NCBI GenBank assembly: GCA_947073765.1
Contig: CAMTMZ010000006.1
Location: forward strand, 18,975-82,974
DNA length: 64,000 bases
Reading direction: 5' to 3'
Source: an uncultured Bacillota bacterium
GTDB taxonomy: Bacteria; Bacillota; Clostridia; Oscillospirales; Oscillospiraceae
Positions 1 to 8,132 of this stretch are shown here, one piece after another (within the stretch, counting starts at the first letter, position 1; the number at the start of each line of letters is the position of its first letter). The notes below the pieces were generated by a model. It had not been told where the DNA came from, made no database searches, and was given only the letters and a program-made list of their open reading frames with translations. A program made the translations under genes and the position numbers.

Positions 1-78
1 CAGCTGGGCGGCGACAAATTCCTTGCCCAGCTTGTTGAGCTGCTGCCGTAAATCAAGAACTTTTTGGTTTTCTGTCAT
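1..78 (-). CDS. Partial hypothetical protein (5' end only)
   Basis: The first 26 codons of a gene that runs off the left edge of the window; the product begins MTENQKVLDL and is strongly charged, probably helical. The start is set by a gaggag ribosome site about 10 bases upstream and by a consensus promoter at 112-140. No family is recognisable from so short a piece. Confidence 0.6.
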   Translation of the reverse strand, partial: MTENQKVLDLRQQLNKLGKEFVAAQL

Positions 79-111
79 TTTTTTGTTTCTCCTCATATAA
101 AATGAAATTGA

Positions 112-140
112 ATTATAGCTTAAATAAACAGAATTGTCAA
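112..140 (-). promoter_or_regulatory. Consensus sigma-A promoter for the left-edge gene
   Basis: On the minus strand TTGACA (135-140) is followed by a 17-base spacer and TATAAT (112-117), a perfect match to both vegetative promoter boxes. It lies about 35 bases upstream of the gene that starts at 78, with only its ribosome site in between. Confidence 0.75.
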
Positions 141-317
141 CTCCAATTTGCACCCTCTCCGCCGCCGCCCACCCGGCGGCACATTTACATTCCCATTTGC
201 ATTGACATTATCATTCACATTGGCTTTTACTTTATCATTATCATTGTACGCTTTTTAATTGCACCTAAACGTACAACTTTCCGCCCTTTCCCGCCTTGGG
301 TAAGGAGGATGATCACA

Positions 318-680
318 ATGGCAGCAGTGAAAAAAGGTTTTGTCGTCTACTTCAACAACTATCCGCTTATGGCCTCTCTGCCCCTGGAGCAGCGGGGGCT
401 GCTGTTTTCTGTGCTGATGGTCTACGCGGACCGGGTTTGGCGGGACAGCGCCGTTACCATAGAAGAGGTGATGGAGGGCTTTCCACAGTTAACTCCAGAA
501 ACAAGAATGGCCTGCGGCTTTATGGGAGCGGCCATCCGGCAAGATACCCAGGCCTGGCTGAGCAAGCGGGAGCACAGGGCAAAAAAGCAGCCAGGGCAGA
601 ATGACGCGGCTGCCGGGACGGACCGGCGGGCCAGGGAGGACATGGAGCGGGTCCGGCGGCTGCTGGAGCAGTCAGCCTAA
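318..680 (+). CDS. DUF6291-like small protein
   Basis: A 120-residue protein beginning MAAVKKGFVVYF. The ATG at 318 is chosen because an aaggagg ribosome site (302-308) sits 9 bases before it; the reading frame is open further upstream but that part is low-complexity and AT-rich. The core (MVYADRV, then MACGFMGAAIRQD) resembles the DUF6291 family of small proteins often found in phage and accessory DNA, whose function is unknown. The C-terminal third is very basic and acidic in alternation. The last 9 bases overlap the end of the converging ZIP transporter gene. Family assignment is from memory and moderate. Confidence 0.6.
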   Translation: MAAVKKGFVVYFNNYPLMASLPLEQRGLLFSVLMVYADRVWRDSAVTIEEVMEGFPQLTPETRMACGFMGAAIRQDTQAWLSKREHRAKKQPGQNDAAAGTDRRAREDMERVRRLLEQSA

Positions 681-1454
681 GGCCACATCCAGAATCATCA
701 TCACCAGAAACCCGGCCATCACGCCCAGGGTGCCGGAGTGGCCCCCCTGAGACAGGTTGGCCTCGGGAATGAGCTCCTCCACCACCACATAGAGCATGGC
801 TCCGGCGGCGAAGGACAGCAGCCAGGGGAGGACCAGCTGAACCGTTCCGGCTACCAGCACAGTGAGCAGAGCAAACACCGGCTCTACCACACCGGAGGCA
901 GCTCCGATGAGGAAGGCTCTGCCCTTGCCCATCCCCTCCTGATACAGGGGCAGGGAGATGGCCGCGCCCTCCGGGAAGTTCTGGATGCCGATGCCCAGGG
1001 CCAGAGCGGTGGAGGCGGTGAGCAGGGCGGTATCGCCGTTTTGCGCGGCCAGAGCGAAGGAGACCCCCACCGCCATCCCCTCCGGGATGTTGTGGAGGGT
1101 GACCGCCAGCACCAGCAGCGCCGTCCGGCTGGGGGAGGCCCCCCGGTGAAAGGACTCCGGCCCGAAGTGGGGGAGAAGATAGTCCATCAGCAGCAGAAAA
1201 CCAATGCCCAGGACGGAGCCCCCCGCGGCGGGGAGCCAGCCCGTCATGCCCAGCTCCTCCGCCTTCTCAATGGCCGGGATGAGCAGTGACCACATGCTGG
1301 CCGCGATCATGACCCCGGCGGCGAAGCCCAGCATTACCCGGTGGAGGGCGAGGGAATTTTTCTTGCGGAATAGAAAGACTACGGCGGCCCCGGCGGCGGT
1401 CATCAGGGCGGTGAAGCCCGTACCCCCCGCGGCCCAAGTAAGTGCCTGTAACAC
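672..1454 (-). CDS. ZIP-family metal transporter
   Basis: A 260-residue integral membrane protein of the ZIP (ZupT/GufA-like) family, which moves zinc, iron or manganese into the cytoplasm. About eight hydrophobic segments are seen; the metal-binding motif HNIPEG in transmembrane helix IV and the second motif GIQNFPEG in helix V are both present, so the protein looks functional. The start is a GTG preceded by aaaggga. It follows the PiT phosphate transporter gene on the same strand by 64 bases, so the two may be cotranscribed. The metal specificity cannot be told from sequence. Confidence 0.88.
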   Translation of the reverse strand: MLQALTWAAGGTGFTALMTAAGAAVVFLFRKKNSLALHRVMLGFAAGVMIAASMWSLLIPAIEKAEELGMTGWLPAAGGSVLGIGFLLLMDYLLPHFGPESFHRGASPSRTALLVLAVTLHNIPEGMAVGVSFALAAQNGDTALLTASTALALGIGIQNFPEGAAISLPLYQEGMGKGRAFLIGAASGVVEPVFALLTVLVAGTVQLVLPWLLSFAAGAMLYVVVEELIPEANLSQGGHSGTLGVMAGFLVMMILDVALG

Positions 1455-1518
1455 GATGTAAAATCCCTTTCCGGAACACTCGCAGGCTTAACGCCTGTAC
1501 GGTTGCTTCCAGATTAGG

Positions 1519-2544
1519 CTATGCGGCGAGGAAGAGTTTTGCCATCCAATACCCGATGGCCATACAGCCGGGGAAGGTGAGCAGCCAGGCCAGGGCGATT
1601 TTCCCGGCCACAGACCAATTGGTCCGCTCAGCGGCGGAGCCCACCCCCATCAGAGCGCAGGTGCGGGTGTGGGTGGTGGAGACAGGCAGCCCCAGCACGG
1701 TGGCCCCCAGCAGGCAGACGATGCTGCCCAGGTCGGCGGCCAGGCTCTCCCGTGGTCCCAGGCTGACCATCTCCCGGCCCACGGTGTCGATAATTCGCCG
1801 GCCCCCCATCAGAGTTCCCAGGGCCATAAAGAGAGCGCACAGCACCATGAGCCACAGAGGAACGGAGAAGGTGCTCTCATCCCCCCGGCCCTGGGCCAGG
1901 GCTGTTCCCAGGAGAAAGACGCCGATAAACTTTTGACCGTCCTGGGCGCCGTGGAGAAAGGAGGCTGCCGCCGCGCCAGACAGCTGTGCCAGAAGAACTG
2001 TATGGCCAGATAGCTTTATAGATTGGAGGCGGCGGAGGGCTGCCCCACCCGCCCAGAATCCGGCGACGGCGGACAGCAGCAGCCCCAGGACGACCTTGGC
2101 CCAGCAGTCCCAGCGTACACAGGAGAGAGAGCCCTCCAGGGCCACAGCCGCTCCGGAAACTCCGGCTACCAGAGCGTGGCTCTCACTGGTAGGGATGCCG
2201 AAGAGCCAGGCCAGGGCAGCCCACAGGACGATGGCTGTCATAGCGGCGCACAGGGCGGTGAGAGCGGCCCTTGACCCGCCGCCGAAAGAGGCGATGGAGT
2301 AGACTGTCTCCGCTACGGAGGCGTTCACTGAAGTAACGCACAGCACCCCTAAAATATTGCACACCGCCGATAAAAAAACTGCCGGGCGGAAGGGAAGAGC
2401 CCCCGTCACCACCACTCCGGCAATGGCGTTGGGCGCGTCAGTCCAGCCGTTCACCAGCAGAACGGCCAGTGTAAGCATAACTGTGCCCGTCAGTGCGGGA
2501 TTTCTGGCGAGCTGGGCTAAAAAGTCAAAAAAAGACAGGGGCAT
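1519..2544 (-). CDS. PiT-family inorganic phosphate transporter
   Basis: A 341-residue membrane transporter of the PiT family (low-affinity cation-coupled phosphate uptake). The two diagnostic repeats are seen: GWTDAPNAIAG near the N-terminus and GLPVSTTHT near the C-terminus, on ten or so hydrophobic segments. The ATG at 2544 is preferred over the in-frame ATG at 2559 because a ggaggtg ribosome site lies between them, 7-8 bases before 2544. It probably leads a two-gene unit with the ZIP transporter. Sulfate permeases of the same superfamily are the main alternative. Confidence 0.88.
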   Translation of the reverse strand: MPLSFFDFLAQLARNPALTGTVMLTLAVLLVNGWTDAPNAIAGVVVTGALPFRPAVFLSAVCNILGVLCVTSVNASVAETVYSIASFGGGSRAALTALCAAMTAIVLWAALAWLFGIPTSESHALVAGVSGAAVALEGSLSCVRWDCWAKVVLGLLLSAVAGFWAGGAALRRLQSIKLSGHTVLLAQLSGAAAASFLHGAQDGQKFIGVFLLGTALAQGRGDESTFSVPLWLMVLCALFMALGTLMGGRRIIDTVGREMVSLGPRESLAADLGSIVCLLGATVLGLPVSTTHTRTCALMGVGSAAERTNWSVAGKIALAWLLTFPGCMAIGYWMAKLFLAA

Positions 2545-2617
2545 GGACAGCACCTCCATGCCCCAGAGTATGCGAAAAAGACAGCCTGTAACACAACAAA
2601 ACGTGATTTTTCAGCCG

Positions 2618-3853
2618 CTATCCCCGCCCTCCCGGAGGCGCAGCGCAGCGATCCAGGCCCGGGTCACGGGGGGCAGAGGCGGGAGCAATGGACCCGGGGC
2701 CGTATTTGGCCCGGATGGTGTCCAGGGTGTTCTCCAGTCGCTCCAGCCGGCGGCGCTTCTCGTCCCGGCCAGAGGAAAACAGGTCCAGCTGGGTCCCGGC
2801 TTCCCCTGCGGGAAGGAGGTAAATGGCGGTTACAGTCAAGGCCCGCACCGGGCTGGACATGTTCCAGCAGCTGTCTGCCAGGGACATGGCCGCCTGGGTC
2901 AGTTCCCGAGCCAGATCGGTAGGAGGGTTCAGCCGGGTCTGGCGGCTGAGATCCTGAAAGGCCGGGTTTCGAATAGCAAGGGAAACTCCTTGACACATCA
3001 TGCCATGCTTGCGCAGCCGGGTGGCTACTTGGTCCGCCAGCTGGGCGATCCCGGCCTTGATCTCATCCCGACCCTGGAGATCCCTGGGGAAGGTATACCC
3101 GTTCCCAATGGACTTGGGTGGTGTGTATTGCCCGGCGGGGGCCACGGGGGAGCGGTCCTCGCCGCAGGCAAAGTCGTGGAGCTGGACCCCGTTTTTGCCT
3201 AGGAGGGAGAACAGCCGCTCCCGGTTGAAGGCGGCCAGATCGCCAATGGTGTCCACCCCGAATTTTTGGAAGGTCCGGGCCGCCGCCCGGCCCACATAGA
3301 GCATATCGGTAATGGGGAGAGGCCAGATCACTGTGCGAAAGTTTTCCCGGGTGATGGCGGTGGTGGCGTCCGGTTTTTTGTAGTCGCTGCCCAGCTTGGC
3401 GAACACCTTGTTGAAGGATACTCCTACAGAGATGGTCAGGCCGAACCGGCCGCGCACCTCATCCCGCAGCCGGCGGGCAAGGGCGCAGGGGTCGCCGCCG
3501 AAGAGGTGAAGGGTGCCGGTGACGTCCAGCCAGCTCTCGTCGATGCCGAAGGGCTCCACCAGGTCGGTGTACTCATTATAAAGTGAATTCACTTTACGGG
3601 AAAAATCCCGGTAGAGACCGTGATGGGCAGGGAGAAGGACCAGATTGGGACACTTCCGCTTAGCCTGCCAGAGGGTTTCCGCTGTTTTGACTCCAAAAGA
3701 CTTGGCGGGCTCATTTTTGGCCAGAATGATGCCATGGCGGCTGCTTGGATCACCGCACACCGCCACCGGCAGGTGGCGCAGCTCTGGGTGGGACAGCAGT
3801 TCCACCGAGGCGTAAAAGCTGTTTAAATCGCAGTGAAAAATCACACGGTCCAT
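2618..3853 (-). CDS. dinB: DNA polymerase IV (Y family)
   Basis: A 411-residue translesion polymerase. The N-terminal catalytic core has the conserved FHCDLNSFYASVE motif with the first metal-binding Asp, the YSMDE-equivalent FGIDESWLDVT, and SVGVSFNKVFAKLGSDYKKPDA, followed by the thumb and the little-finger domain. A beta-clamp-binding motif QLDLF lies near the C-terminus, which ends in a proline- and glycine-rich tail. The ATG at 3853 has an aaaggggg ribosome site at good distance. It is divergent from the SPL-like radical SAM gene, with a LexA-like half-palindromic site over its own -35 box, consistent with SOS control. It is of normal length and looks intact. Confidence 0.93.
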   Translation of the reverse strand: MDRVIFHCDLNSFYASVELLSHPELRHLPVAVCGDPSSRHGIILAKNEPAKSFGVKTAETLWQAKRKCPNLVLLPAHHGLYRDFSRKVNSLYNEYTDLVEPFGIDESWLDVTGTLHLFGGDPCALARRLRDEVRGRFGLTISVGVSFNKVFAKLGSDYKKPDATTAITRENFRTVIWPLPITDMLYVGRAAARTFQKFGVDTIGDLAAFNRERLFSLLGKNGVQLHDFACGEDRSPVAPAGQYTPPKSIGNGYTFPRDLQGRDEIKAGIAQLADQVATRLRKHGMMCQGVSLAIRNPAFQDLSRQTRLNPPTDLARELTQAAMSLADSCWNMSSPVRALTVTAIYLLPAGEAGTQLDLFSSGRDEKRRRLERLENTLDTIRAKYGPGSIAPASAPRDPGLDRCAAPPGGRG

Positions 3854-3874
3854 GGATCCGCCCCCTTTGCGGTT

Positions 3875-3903
3875 ATTATACACCACGGACACAAATAAGT
3901 CAA
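3875..3903 (-). promoter_or_regulatory. dinB promoter
   Basis: TTGACT (3898-3903), 17-base spacer, TATAAT (3875-3880) on the minus strand, about 22 bases upstream of the dinB start. The -35 box overlaps the left end of the LexA-like site at 3902-3913. Confidence 0.75.
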
Positions 3904-3913
3904 ACTTGTGTTC
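3902..3913. promoter_or_regulatory. LexA/DinR-like operator candidate
   Basis: The 12-mer AAACTTGTGTTC differs by one base from the Firmicute LexA box GAACnnnnGTTC. It overlaps the -35 region of dinB and sits 8 bases upstream of the -35 box of the divergent radical SAM gene, so one bound repressor could control both. Only position and consensus support this. Confidence 0.45.
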
Positions 3914-3921
3914 TAATTTTC

Positions 3922-3950
3922 TTGACAAATCCGTGTGGGATTGGTACAAT
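3922..3950 (+). promoter_or_regulatory. Promoter of the SPL-like radical SAM gene
   Basis: TTGACA (3922-3927), 17-base spacer, TACAAT (3945-3950). The predicted transcript has a leader of roughly 165 bases before the start at 4123. Confidence 0.7.
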
Positions 3951-4122
3951 GGACAACAGGGGACAGAACCAGCCAATTATGCAGTATGGCGGGGATTCTT
4001 CCCTCGGGAAAACACCCAAGCACACCGCGTTTTACTATGCCGAGGTGACCCAGGCGGCTCCGTCATCTGGTAAGGCTGCTGGAGGACGCAGGCGGCGAGC
4101 TGCATGGCACAGGGGACTGACA

Positions 4123-5013
4123 ATGGACTACATCACCGCCAAACATCTGCTCCACCGGAACAAATCTACAGAGTGGTTCGGCACAGACCATACGATGAAC
4201 ATCTACCGGGGGTGCTGTCACGGCTGTCTCTACTGCGACAGCCGCAGTTCCTGCTACCAAAATCCGGATTTTGACCGGGTGAAGGTGAAGGCGGACGCGC
4301 TGCGTATCCTTCGGGACGACCTGGCCCGGAAGGCCAAACCCGCTTTTATCACAATGGGCTCGATGAGCGACCCCTACAACCCCTTTGAGAAGGATCTTCA
4401 GCTCACCCGCCATGCCCTGGAACTTATCGACGCCTACCGGTGCGGGGTGGCGGCAGCCACAAAAAGCGGACTCATTGTCCGAGATATCGACCTGTACCAA
4501 ATGATTCAGGAGCACGCTCCGGTGATTTGCAAGATTACCGTTACCACTGCTGACGACGCTCTTGCGGCAAAAATTGAACCCCACGCACCCCCGCCCAGCC
4601 AGAGGCTGACAGCTCTGGAGAAGCTGTCCGGTACGGGAGTGTTCGCCGGGGTGCTCCTTATGCCTGTGCTGCCATATGTGGCGGATTCGGCGGAGAATGT
4701 TCTGTCTGTGGTGGACAGCGCCGCCCGGGCGGGAGCGAAGTTTATCTACGCCGCCTTTGGCGTCACCATGCGGGACGGCCAGCGGGATTTTTTTCTGGAC
4801 GGCCTGAACCGGGTTTTTCCCGGCCAGGGGATAGGGGAGAAGTACCGAAAGCGCTACGGCACCCGCTACTACTGCCCCAGCCCCAAGGCCAAGGAACTGT
4901 GGGAGATTTTTACTAGGCGGTGTCAGGAGCTGGGATTGCTGTATGAGATGAGACATATTGTTTCAGCTGCCACCCGGAACTATGAGGACCGCCAGCTGAG
5001 CTTTTTTGATTGA
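4123..5013 (+). CDS. SPL-family radical SAM protein
   Basis: A 296-residue radical SAM enzyme of the spore-photoproduct-lyase-like (Rv2578c-type) family. The CxxxCxxC iron-sulfur motif is C31, C35, C38 within NIYRGCCHGCLYC, which is typical of this family rather than of true SplB. The ATG at 4123 is chosen because the conserved sequence begins there; the ribosome site is weak (aggggac). It is divergent from dinB, and homologues are commonly linked to DNA repair genes, so a role in DNA or nucleotide repair is plausible but unproven. A strong hairpin terminator follows at once. Confidence 0.82.
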   Translation: MDYITAKHLLHRNKSTEWFGTDHTMNIYRGCCHGCLYCDSRSSCYQNPDFDRVKVKADALRILRDDLARKAKPAFITMGSMSDPYNPFEKDLQLTRHALELIDAYRCGVAAATKSGLIVRDIDLYQMIQEHAPVICKITVTTADDALAAKIEPHAPPPSQRLTALEKLSGTGVFAGVLLMPVLPYVADSAENVLSVVDSAARAGAKFIYAAFGVTMRDGQRDFFLDGLNRVFPGQGIGEKYRKRYGTRYYCPSPKAKELWEIFTRRCQELGLLYEMRHIVSAATRNYEDRQLSFFD

Positions 5014-5045
5014 AAAAGCCCGCCCCTTGGGGGCGGGCTTTCGTT
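5014..5045. terminator. Bidirectional intrinsic terminator
   Basis: aaagcccgcccc and ggggcgggcttt form a 12-base stem with a tiny loop, between the convergent radical SAM gene and the phosphofructokinase gene. A-tract on one side and T-rich sequence on the other allow use from both strands. Confidence 0.85.
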
Positions 5046-5054
5046 TGAACAAAA

Positions 5055-6296
5055 TTACTTGGCCAGGACCTTCTTCAGGCGGGCGAACCGGGGGAGCGCG
5101 TTCTCAGTGGGAGCCTCGGCCGCGCCCTGGATGAGGGGCAGTGCGTAGTCGATAAAGGCCTGGGTCACGCCGTTGTGCTCAGCGTTGATCCACTCCATGG
5201 GCACCTTCTTTTCAAAATTTGCGACCTCGGACAGATTGAACAGCTTGGTTTTGCAGGTGTACTTGCCATCCTCGCGGGAACACTCAAAGCCCACCATCTT
5301 GTCGGTCTCGCCAGCCACGGCGGCCTCCACGGCGGTCTTGCCGGCCAGGAAGGACTCGTCGATATCGGTGCGGGAGGCCACATGGGCGCCGCAGCGCTGG
5401 AGCAGGGACAGCTCGATGCCCCGGACCTTGGCGCCGGTCTTCTCCTTGACCACGCTGGCCAGCAGCGCGGCCAGGCCGCCCAACTGGGCGTGGCCAAAGC
5501 CGTCAGTGGCGGAGGTCTTGGCTTCGGAAACGAAGGAACCGTCGGCGTAGTGGATGCCCTCGGAGACGGCTACGATGCAGTTGCCGTTAGCCTTATAGAT
5601 GCGGTCCACATCGGTGAGGAATTTGTCCATATCGAAGTCCACCTCAGGAAGATAGACCAGGTCGGGGGCGCAGCCCACTACGCCGGCCAGGGCGGCGGCG
5701 CCGGCCAGCCAGCCAGCGTGACGGCCCATGATCTCGATGATGGTCACCATACCAGTGTCGTACACCCGGGCGTCCTTGTAAACCTCGGCGCAGGAGGTGG
5801 CGATATATTTGGCGGCGGAGGCGAAGCCGGGGCAGTGGTCGGTGCCAAAGAGGTCGTTGTCAATGGTCTTGGGCACGCCCATGATGCGGCACTCGTAGCC
5901 CGCTTTCTGCATATACTTGCTGATCTTGTTGCAGGTGTCCATAGAATCGTTGCCGCCGTTGTAGAAGAAGTAGCGCACATCGTACTTTTTAAAGATTTCC
6001 AGGATGCGCTTGTAGTCGGTGTCGTCGGCGTCGGGGTCGGCGATCTTGTAGCGGCAGGAACCCAGCTCAGAGGAGGGGGTGTTAAGCAGCAGCTCCAGCT
6101 CCTTGGCGTCCTCCTGGCCCATATCGTACAGCTTGTCGTTCAGTACGCCCTTGATGCCGTGGGCCGCGCCGTACACGGCGGTGATGTCAGGGCAGTCCAA
6201 AGCGGTGCGGATCACACCGTAGGCGCTGGCGTTGATAACCGAAGTGGGGCCGCCGGACTGACCGATAATCAGGGCGCCCTTTAACGTGTTGCTCAT
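5055..6296 (-). CDS. pfp: Pyrophosphate-type 6-phosphofructokinase
   Basis: A 413-residue phosphofructokinase. The phosphoryl-donor site reads GGNDS (114-118) and the catalytic loop reads PKTIDND (142-148); an acidic residue in the first and a lysine before TIDND in the second mark pyrophosphate-dependent enzymes, whereas ATP enzymes have GGDGS and PGTIDND. The start ATG at 6296 has ggaggtaatc upstream. It interconverts fructose 6-phosphate and fructose 1,6-bisphosphate using PPi in the cytoplasm and lies head-to-head with the aldolase gene for the next glycolytic step. Length is normal. The donor preference is inferred from these residues. Confidence 0.88.
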   Translation of the reverse strand: MSNTLKGALIIGQSGGPTSVINASAYGVIRTALDCPDITAVYGAAHGIKGVLNDKLYDMGQEDAKELELLLNTPSSELGSCRYKIADPDADDTDYKRILEIFKKYDVRYFFYNGGNDSMDTCNKISKYMQKAGYECRIMGVPKTIDNDLFGTDHCPGFASAAKYIATSCAEVYKDARVYDTGMVTIIEIMGRHAGWLAGAAALAGVVGCAPDLVYLPEVDFDMDKFLTDVDRIYKANGNCIVAVSEGIHYADGSFVSEAKTSATDGFGHAQLGGLAALLASVVKEKTGAKVRGIELSLLQRCGAHVASRTDIDESFLAGKTAVEAAVAGETDKMVGFECSREDGKYTCKTKLFNLSEVANFEKKVPMEWINAEHNGVTQAFIDYALPLIQGAAEAPTENALPRFARLKKVLAK

Positions 6297-6356
6297 GTTG
6301 ATTACCTCCAAATTTAAAATATCCTTTGCGGGATGGGTAATATTTTTAGCAGAGTT

Positions 6357-6385
6357 ATTATAGCAAAAACTTTTACCCTTGTAAA
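6357..6385 (-). promoter_or_regulatory. Promoter of the phosphofructokinase gene
   Basis: TTTACA (6380-6385), 17-base spacer, TATAAT (6357-6362) on the minus strand, giving a leader of about 55 bases. Confidence 0.7.
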
Positions 6386-6590
6386 CGGGAAGAATAGCTG
6401 ACCTTGCCCTGAATTTCAGTGGTGGAAATGGTAAAATCGGAATAGAAAAATGAAATTGAGGAGGGAAATGGTAGATTTTATAGCTTGGGCTTGGATTGGT
6501 ATTTGCGGTAAGCATTGGCGGTATAATCGATATCAATATCGGAGACCGGATAAAAAGTGGGCTATCAATTTTTGACTAACAAATCCCACA
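6386..6590. other. Non-coding part of the pfp-fba intergenic region
   Basis: About 200 AT-rich bases between the divergent glycolytic promoters. No convincing gene is seen. A TATAAT at 6521-6526 on the plus strand lacks a well-placed -35 box; with the orphan terminator that follows it could mark a very short transcript, but this is weak. Confidence 0.4.
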
Positions 6591-6620
6591 AAACTCCCGC
6601 CTGTCCGACGGGAGTTTTTT
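6591..6620 (+). terminator. Orphan intrinsic terminator
   Basis: A perfect 9-base stem (AAACTCCCG with CGGGAGTTT) around a 9-base loop, followed by a run of T. It faces right but no gene lies upstream of it on this strand, since pfp points the other way. Confidence 0.65.
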
Positions 6621-6632
6621 CCCGCTGGTATG

Positions 6633-6660
6633 TTGCAATCTGGGGAAAATGTGGTAAAAT
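6633..6660 (+). promoter_or_regulatory. Promoter of the aldolase gene
   Basis: TTGCAA (6633-6638), 16-base spacer, TAAAAT (6655-6660), ending 32 bases before the fba start. Confidence 0.55.
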
Positions 6661-6692
6661 AAAAGGGACTTAATTATAAGGAGGTTATTCCC

Positions 6693-7661
6693 ATGCCCCT
6701 TGTTACTTCTACTGAAATGTTCAAGAAGGCCTATAACGGTGGCTACGCCATCGGCGCCTTCAACGTCAACAACATGGAGATCGTCCAGGGCATCACCGAG
6801 GCCTGCCGCGAGGAGAAGGCCCCCGTGATCCTTCAGGTTTCCAAAGGCGCCCGGGCCTATGCCAACCACACCTATCTGGTGAAGCTGGTGGAGTCCGCCG
6901 TTATCGAGTGCCCCGAGATTCCCATCGTGCTCCACCTGGACCACGGCGACAGCTTTGAGACCTGCAAGTCCTGCATCGACGGCGGTTTTACCTCCGTCAT
7001 GATTGACGCCTCCTCTAAGCCCTTTGCCGAGAACATTGAGATTACCAAGAAAGTGGTGGAGTACGCCCACGACCACGGTGTGGTTGTTGAGGCCGAGCTG
7101 GGCGCACTGGCCGGCGTGGAGGACGAGGTCAATGTCTCCGCCGAGGAGTCTCACTACACCCGGCCAGAAGAGGTGGAGGAGTTTGTCGCTAAGACCGGCT
7201 GCGACTCTCTGGCCATCGCCATCGGTACCAGCCACGGCGCCTACAAGTTCACTGCCGCCCAGTGCACCCGCAATGAGAAGGGCGAGTTGGTTCCTCCGCC
7301 CCTGCGTTTTGACATCCTGGAGGAGGTTGTCAAACGTCTGCCCGGTTTCCCCATTGTGCTCCACGGCTCCTCCAGCGTGCCCCAGGAGTATGTGAAGATG
7401 GTCAACGCCAACGGCGGCAAGATGCCCGACGCTGTGGGTATTCCCGAGTCTCAGCTGCGTGAGGCCGCCAAGAGCGCCGTGTGTAAGATCAACATTGACT
7501 CTGATCTGCGCCTGGCCATGACCGGCACCATTCGTCAGTTCTTCAATGAGCACCCCGACAAGTTTGACCCCCGGGAGTACCTCAAGCCTGCCCGGGCTAA
7601 CATCAAGGAGTTGGTCCGCCACAAGCTGGTGGATGTCCTGGGTTGCAACGGTAAGGCCTGA
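6693..7661 (+). CDS. fba: Class II fructose-bisphosphate aldolase
   Basis: A 322-residue zinc-dependent aldolase that splits fructose 1,6-bisphosphate into dihydroxyacetone phosphate and glyceraldehyde 3-phosphate. Visible signatures are HLDHGDS with the catalytic Asp and a zinc-ligand His, AIGTSHGAYK with a second zinc His, and IVLHGSSSVP with a third. The start has a strong aaggaggt ribosome site. Glycine- and alanine-rich codon use is biased toward C-ending codons, as expected for a highly expressed enzyme. It is divergent from pfp and followed by a strong terminator, so it is a single-gene transcript. Confidence 0.95.
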   Translation: MPLVTSTEMFKKAYNGGYAIGAFNVNNMEIVQGITEACREEKAPVILQVSKGARAYANHTYLVKLVESAVIECPEIPIVLHLDHGDSFETCKSCIDGGFTSVMIDASSKPFAENIEITKKVVEYAHDHGVVVEAELGALAGVEDEVNVSAEESHYTRPEEVEEFVAKTGCDSLAIAIGTSHGAYKFTAAQCTRNEKGELVPPPLRFDILEEVVKRLPGFPIVLHGSSSVPQEYVKMVNANGGKMPDAVGIPESQLREAAKSAVCKINIDSDLRLAMTGTIRQFFNEHPDKFDPREYLKPARANIKELVRHKLVDVLGCNGKA

Positions 7662-7676
7662 GTGATCCAGTTTGCG

Positions 7677-7707
7677 GAAAGGGAGCGTTTTGGCGCTCCC
7701 TTTTTTG
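7677..7707 (+). terminator. Terminator of fba
   Basis: aaagggagcg and cgctccctttttt form a stem of about 10 pairs with loop ttttgg, followed by a T-tract. Confidence 0.85.
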
Positions 7708-7797
7708 CTTTTGTACGTTCCTGATCGGGTTTGCAATTGGGGTCAGCTGGGCAGGGGGCATTCTTCAAAACAAAATCTTCCGTCCTGCCCGCTGGCG

Positions 7798-7836
7798 AAA
7801 AAAAAGAGGTGGTCAAGATTCTGACCGCCTCTTTTC
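7798..7836. terminator. Terminator for the small coiled-coil gene
   Basis: aaaagaggtggtca and tgaccgcctctttt pair with one mismatch around a 6-base loop. On the minus strand it is followed by eight T, so it ends the gene at 7846-8016; it may also back up the fba terminator. Confidence 0.75.
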
Positions 7837-7845
7837 ATCAATCGT

Positions 7846-8016
7846 CTATGTCCGGCAGGGTAATGTAGCTGCCATGCTGACCTTTTCCGACCAGTTAATC
7901 AGCATGTTTACTCCAGTTCTGACCTCGGATAGATCTTCTTTCATTTCTTCTTTGAGGGGTTTCATTTCCTCTCGGGTGATTGCTCTGATTGCCTGAAGCA
8001 ATTCCTGATCTGTCAT
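7846..8016 (-). CDS. Small MTDQELLQAI-family helical protein
   Basis: A 56-residue protein that starts MTDQELLQAIRAI after an aggagag ribosome site. Its first ten residues are identical to those of the 173-residue coiled-coil protein at 18863-19384, so the two are paralogues. The middle is a short charged helix and the C-terminal part (VNMLINWSEKV) resembles the tail of other members of this Clostridial family, which vary in the number of central heptads. No function is known. It has its own promoter and terminator. It is next to a phage-derived fragment, but nothing shows that it came with it. Confidence 0.65.
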   Translation of the reverse strand: MTDQELLQAIRAITREEMKPLKEEMKEDLSEVRTGVNMLINWSEKVSMAATLPCRT

Positions 8017-8048
8017 GGCTATGCTCTCCTTTGTTGTTCGATGTTTCC

Positions 8049-8077
8049 AGTATACCATGGCTGTCAAGTAGTTGCTA
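8049..8077 (-). promoter_or_regulatory. Possible promoter of the small coiled-coil gene
   Basis: TATACT (8049-8054) lies 17 bases from a weak -35 box TAGCAA (8072-8077), with a 32-base leader to the start at 8016. Confidence 0.4.
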
Positions 8078-8132
8078 CCGTGGCCAGTCCAAGTCACGGG
8101 GGAGGCCTAGGATATAGTCGGCAGAAACGTGA

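Noticed and set aside
102..317. N-terminal extension of the DUF6291-like frame, and CATT-rich repeats at 180-250
   Set aside because: The extension is low-complexity and lies before a strong ribosome site; the CATT tract is degenerate and shows no regular period.
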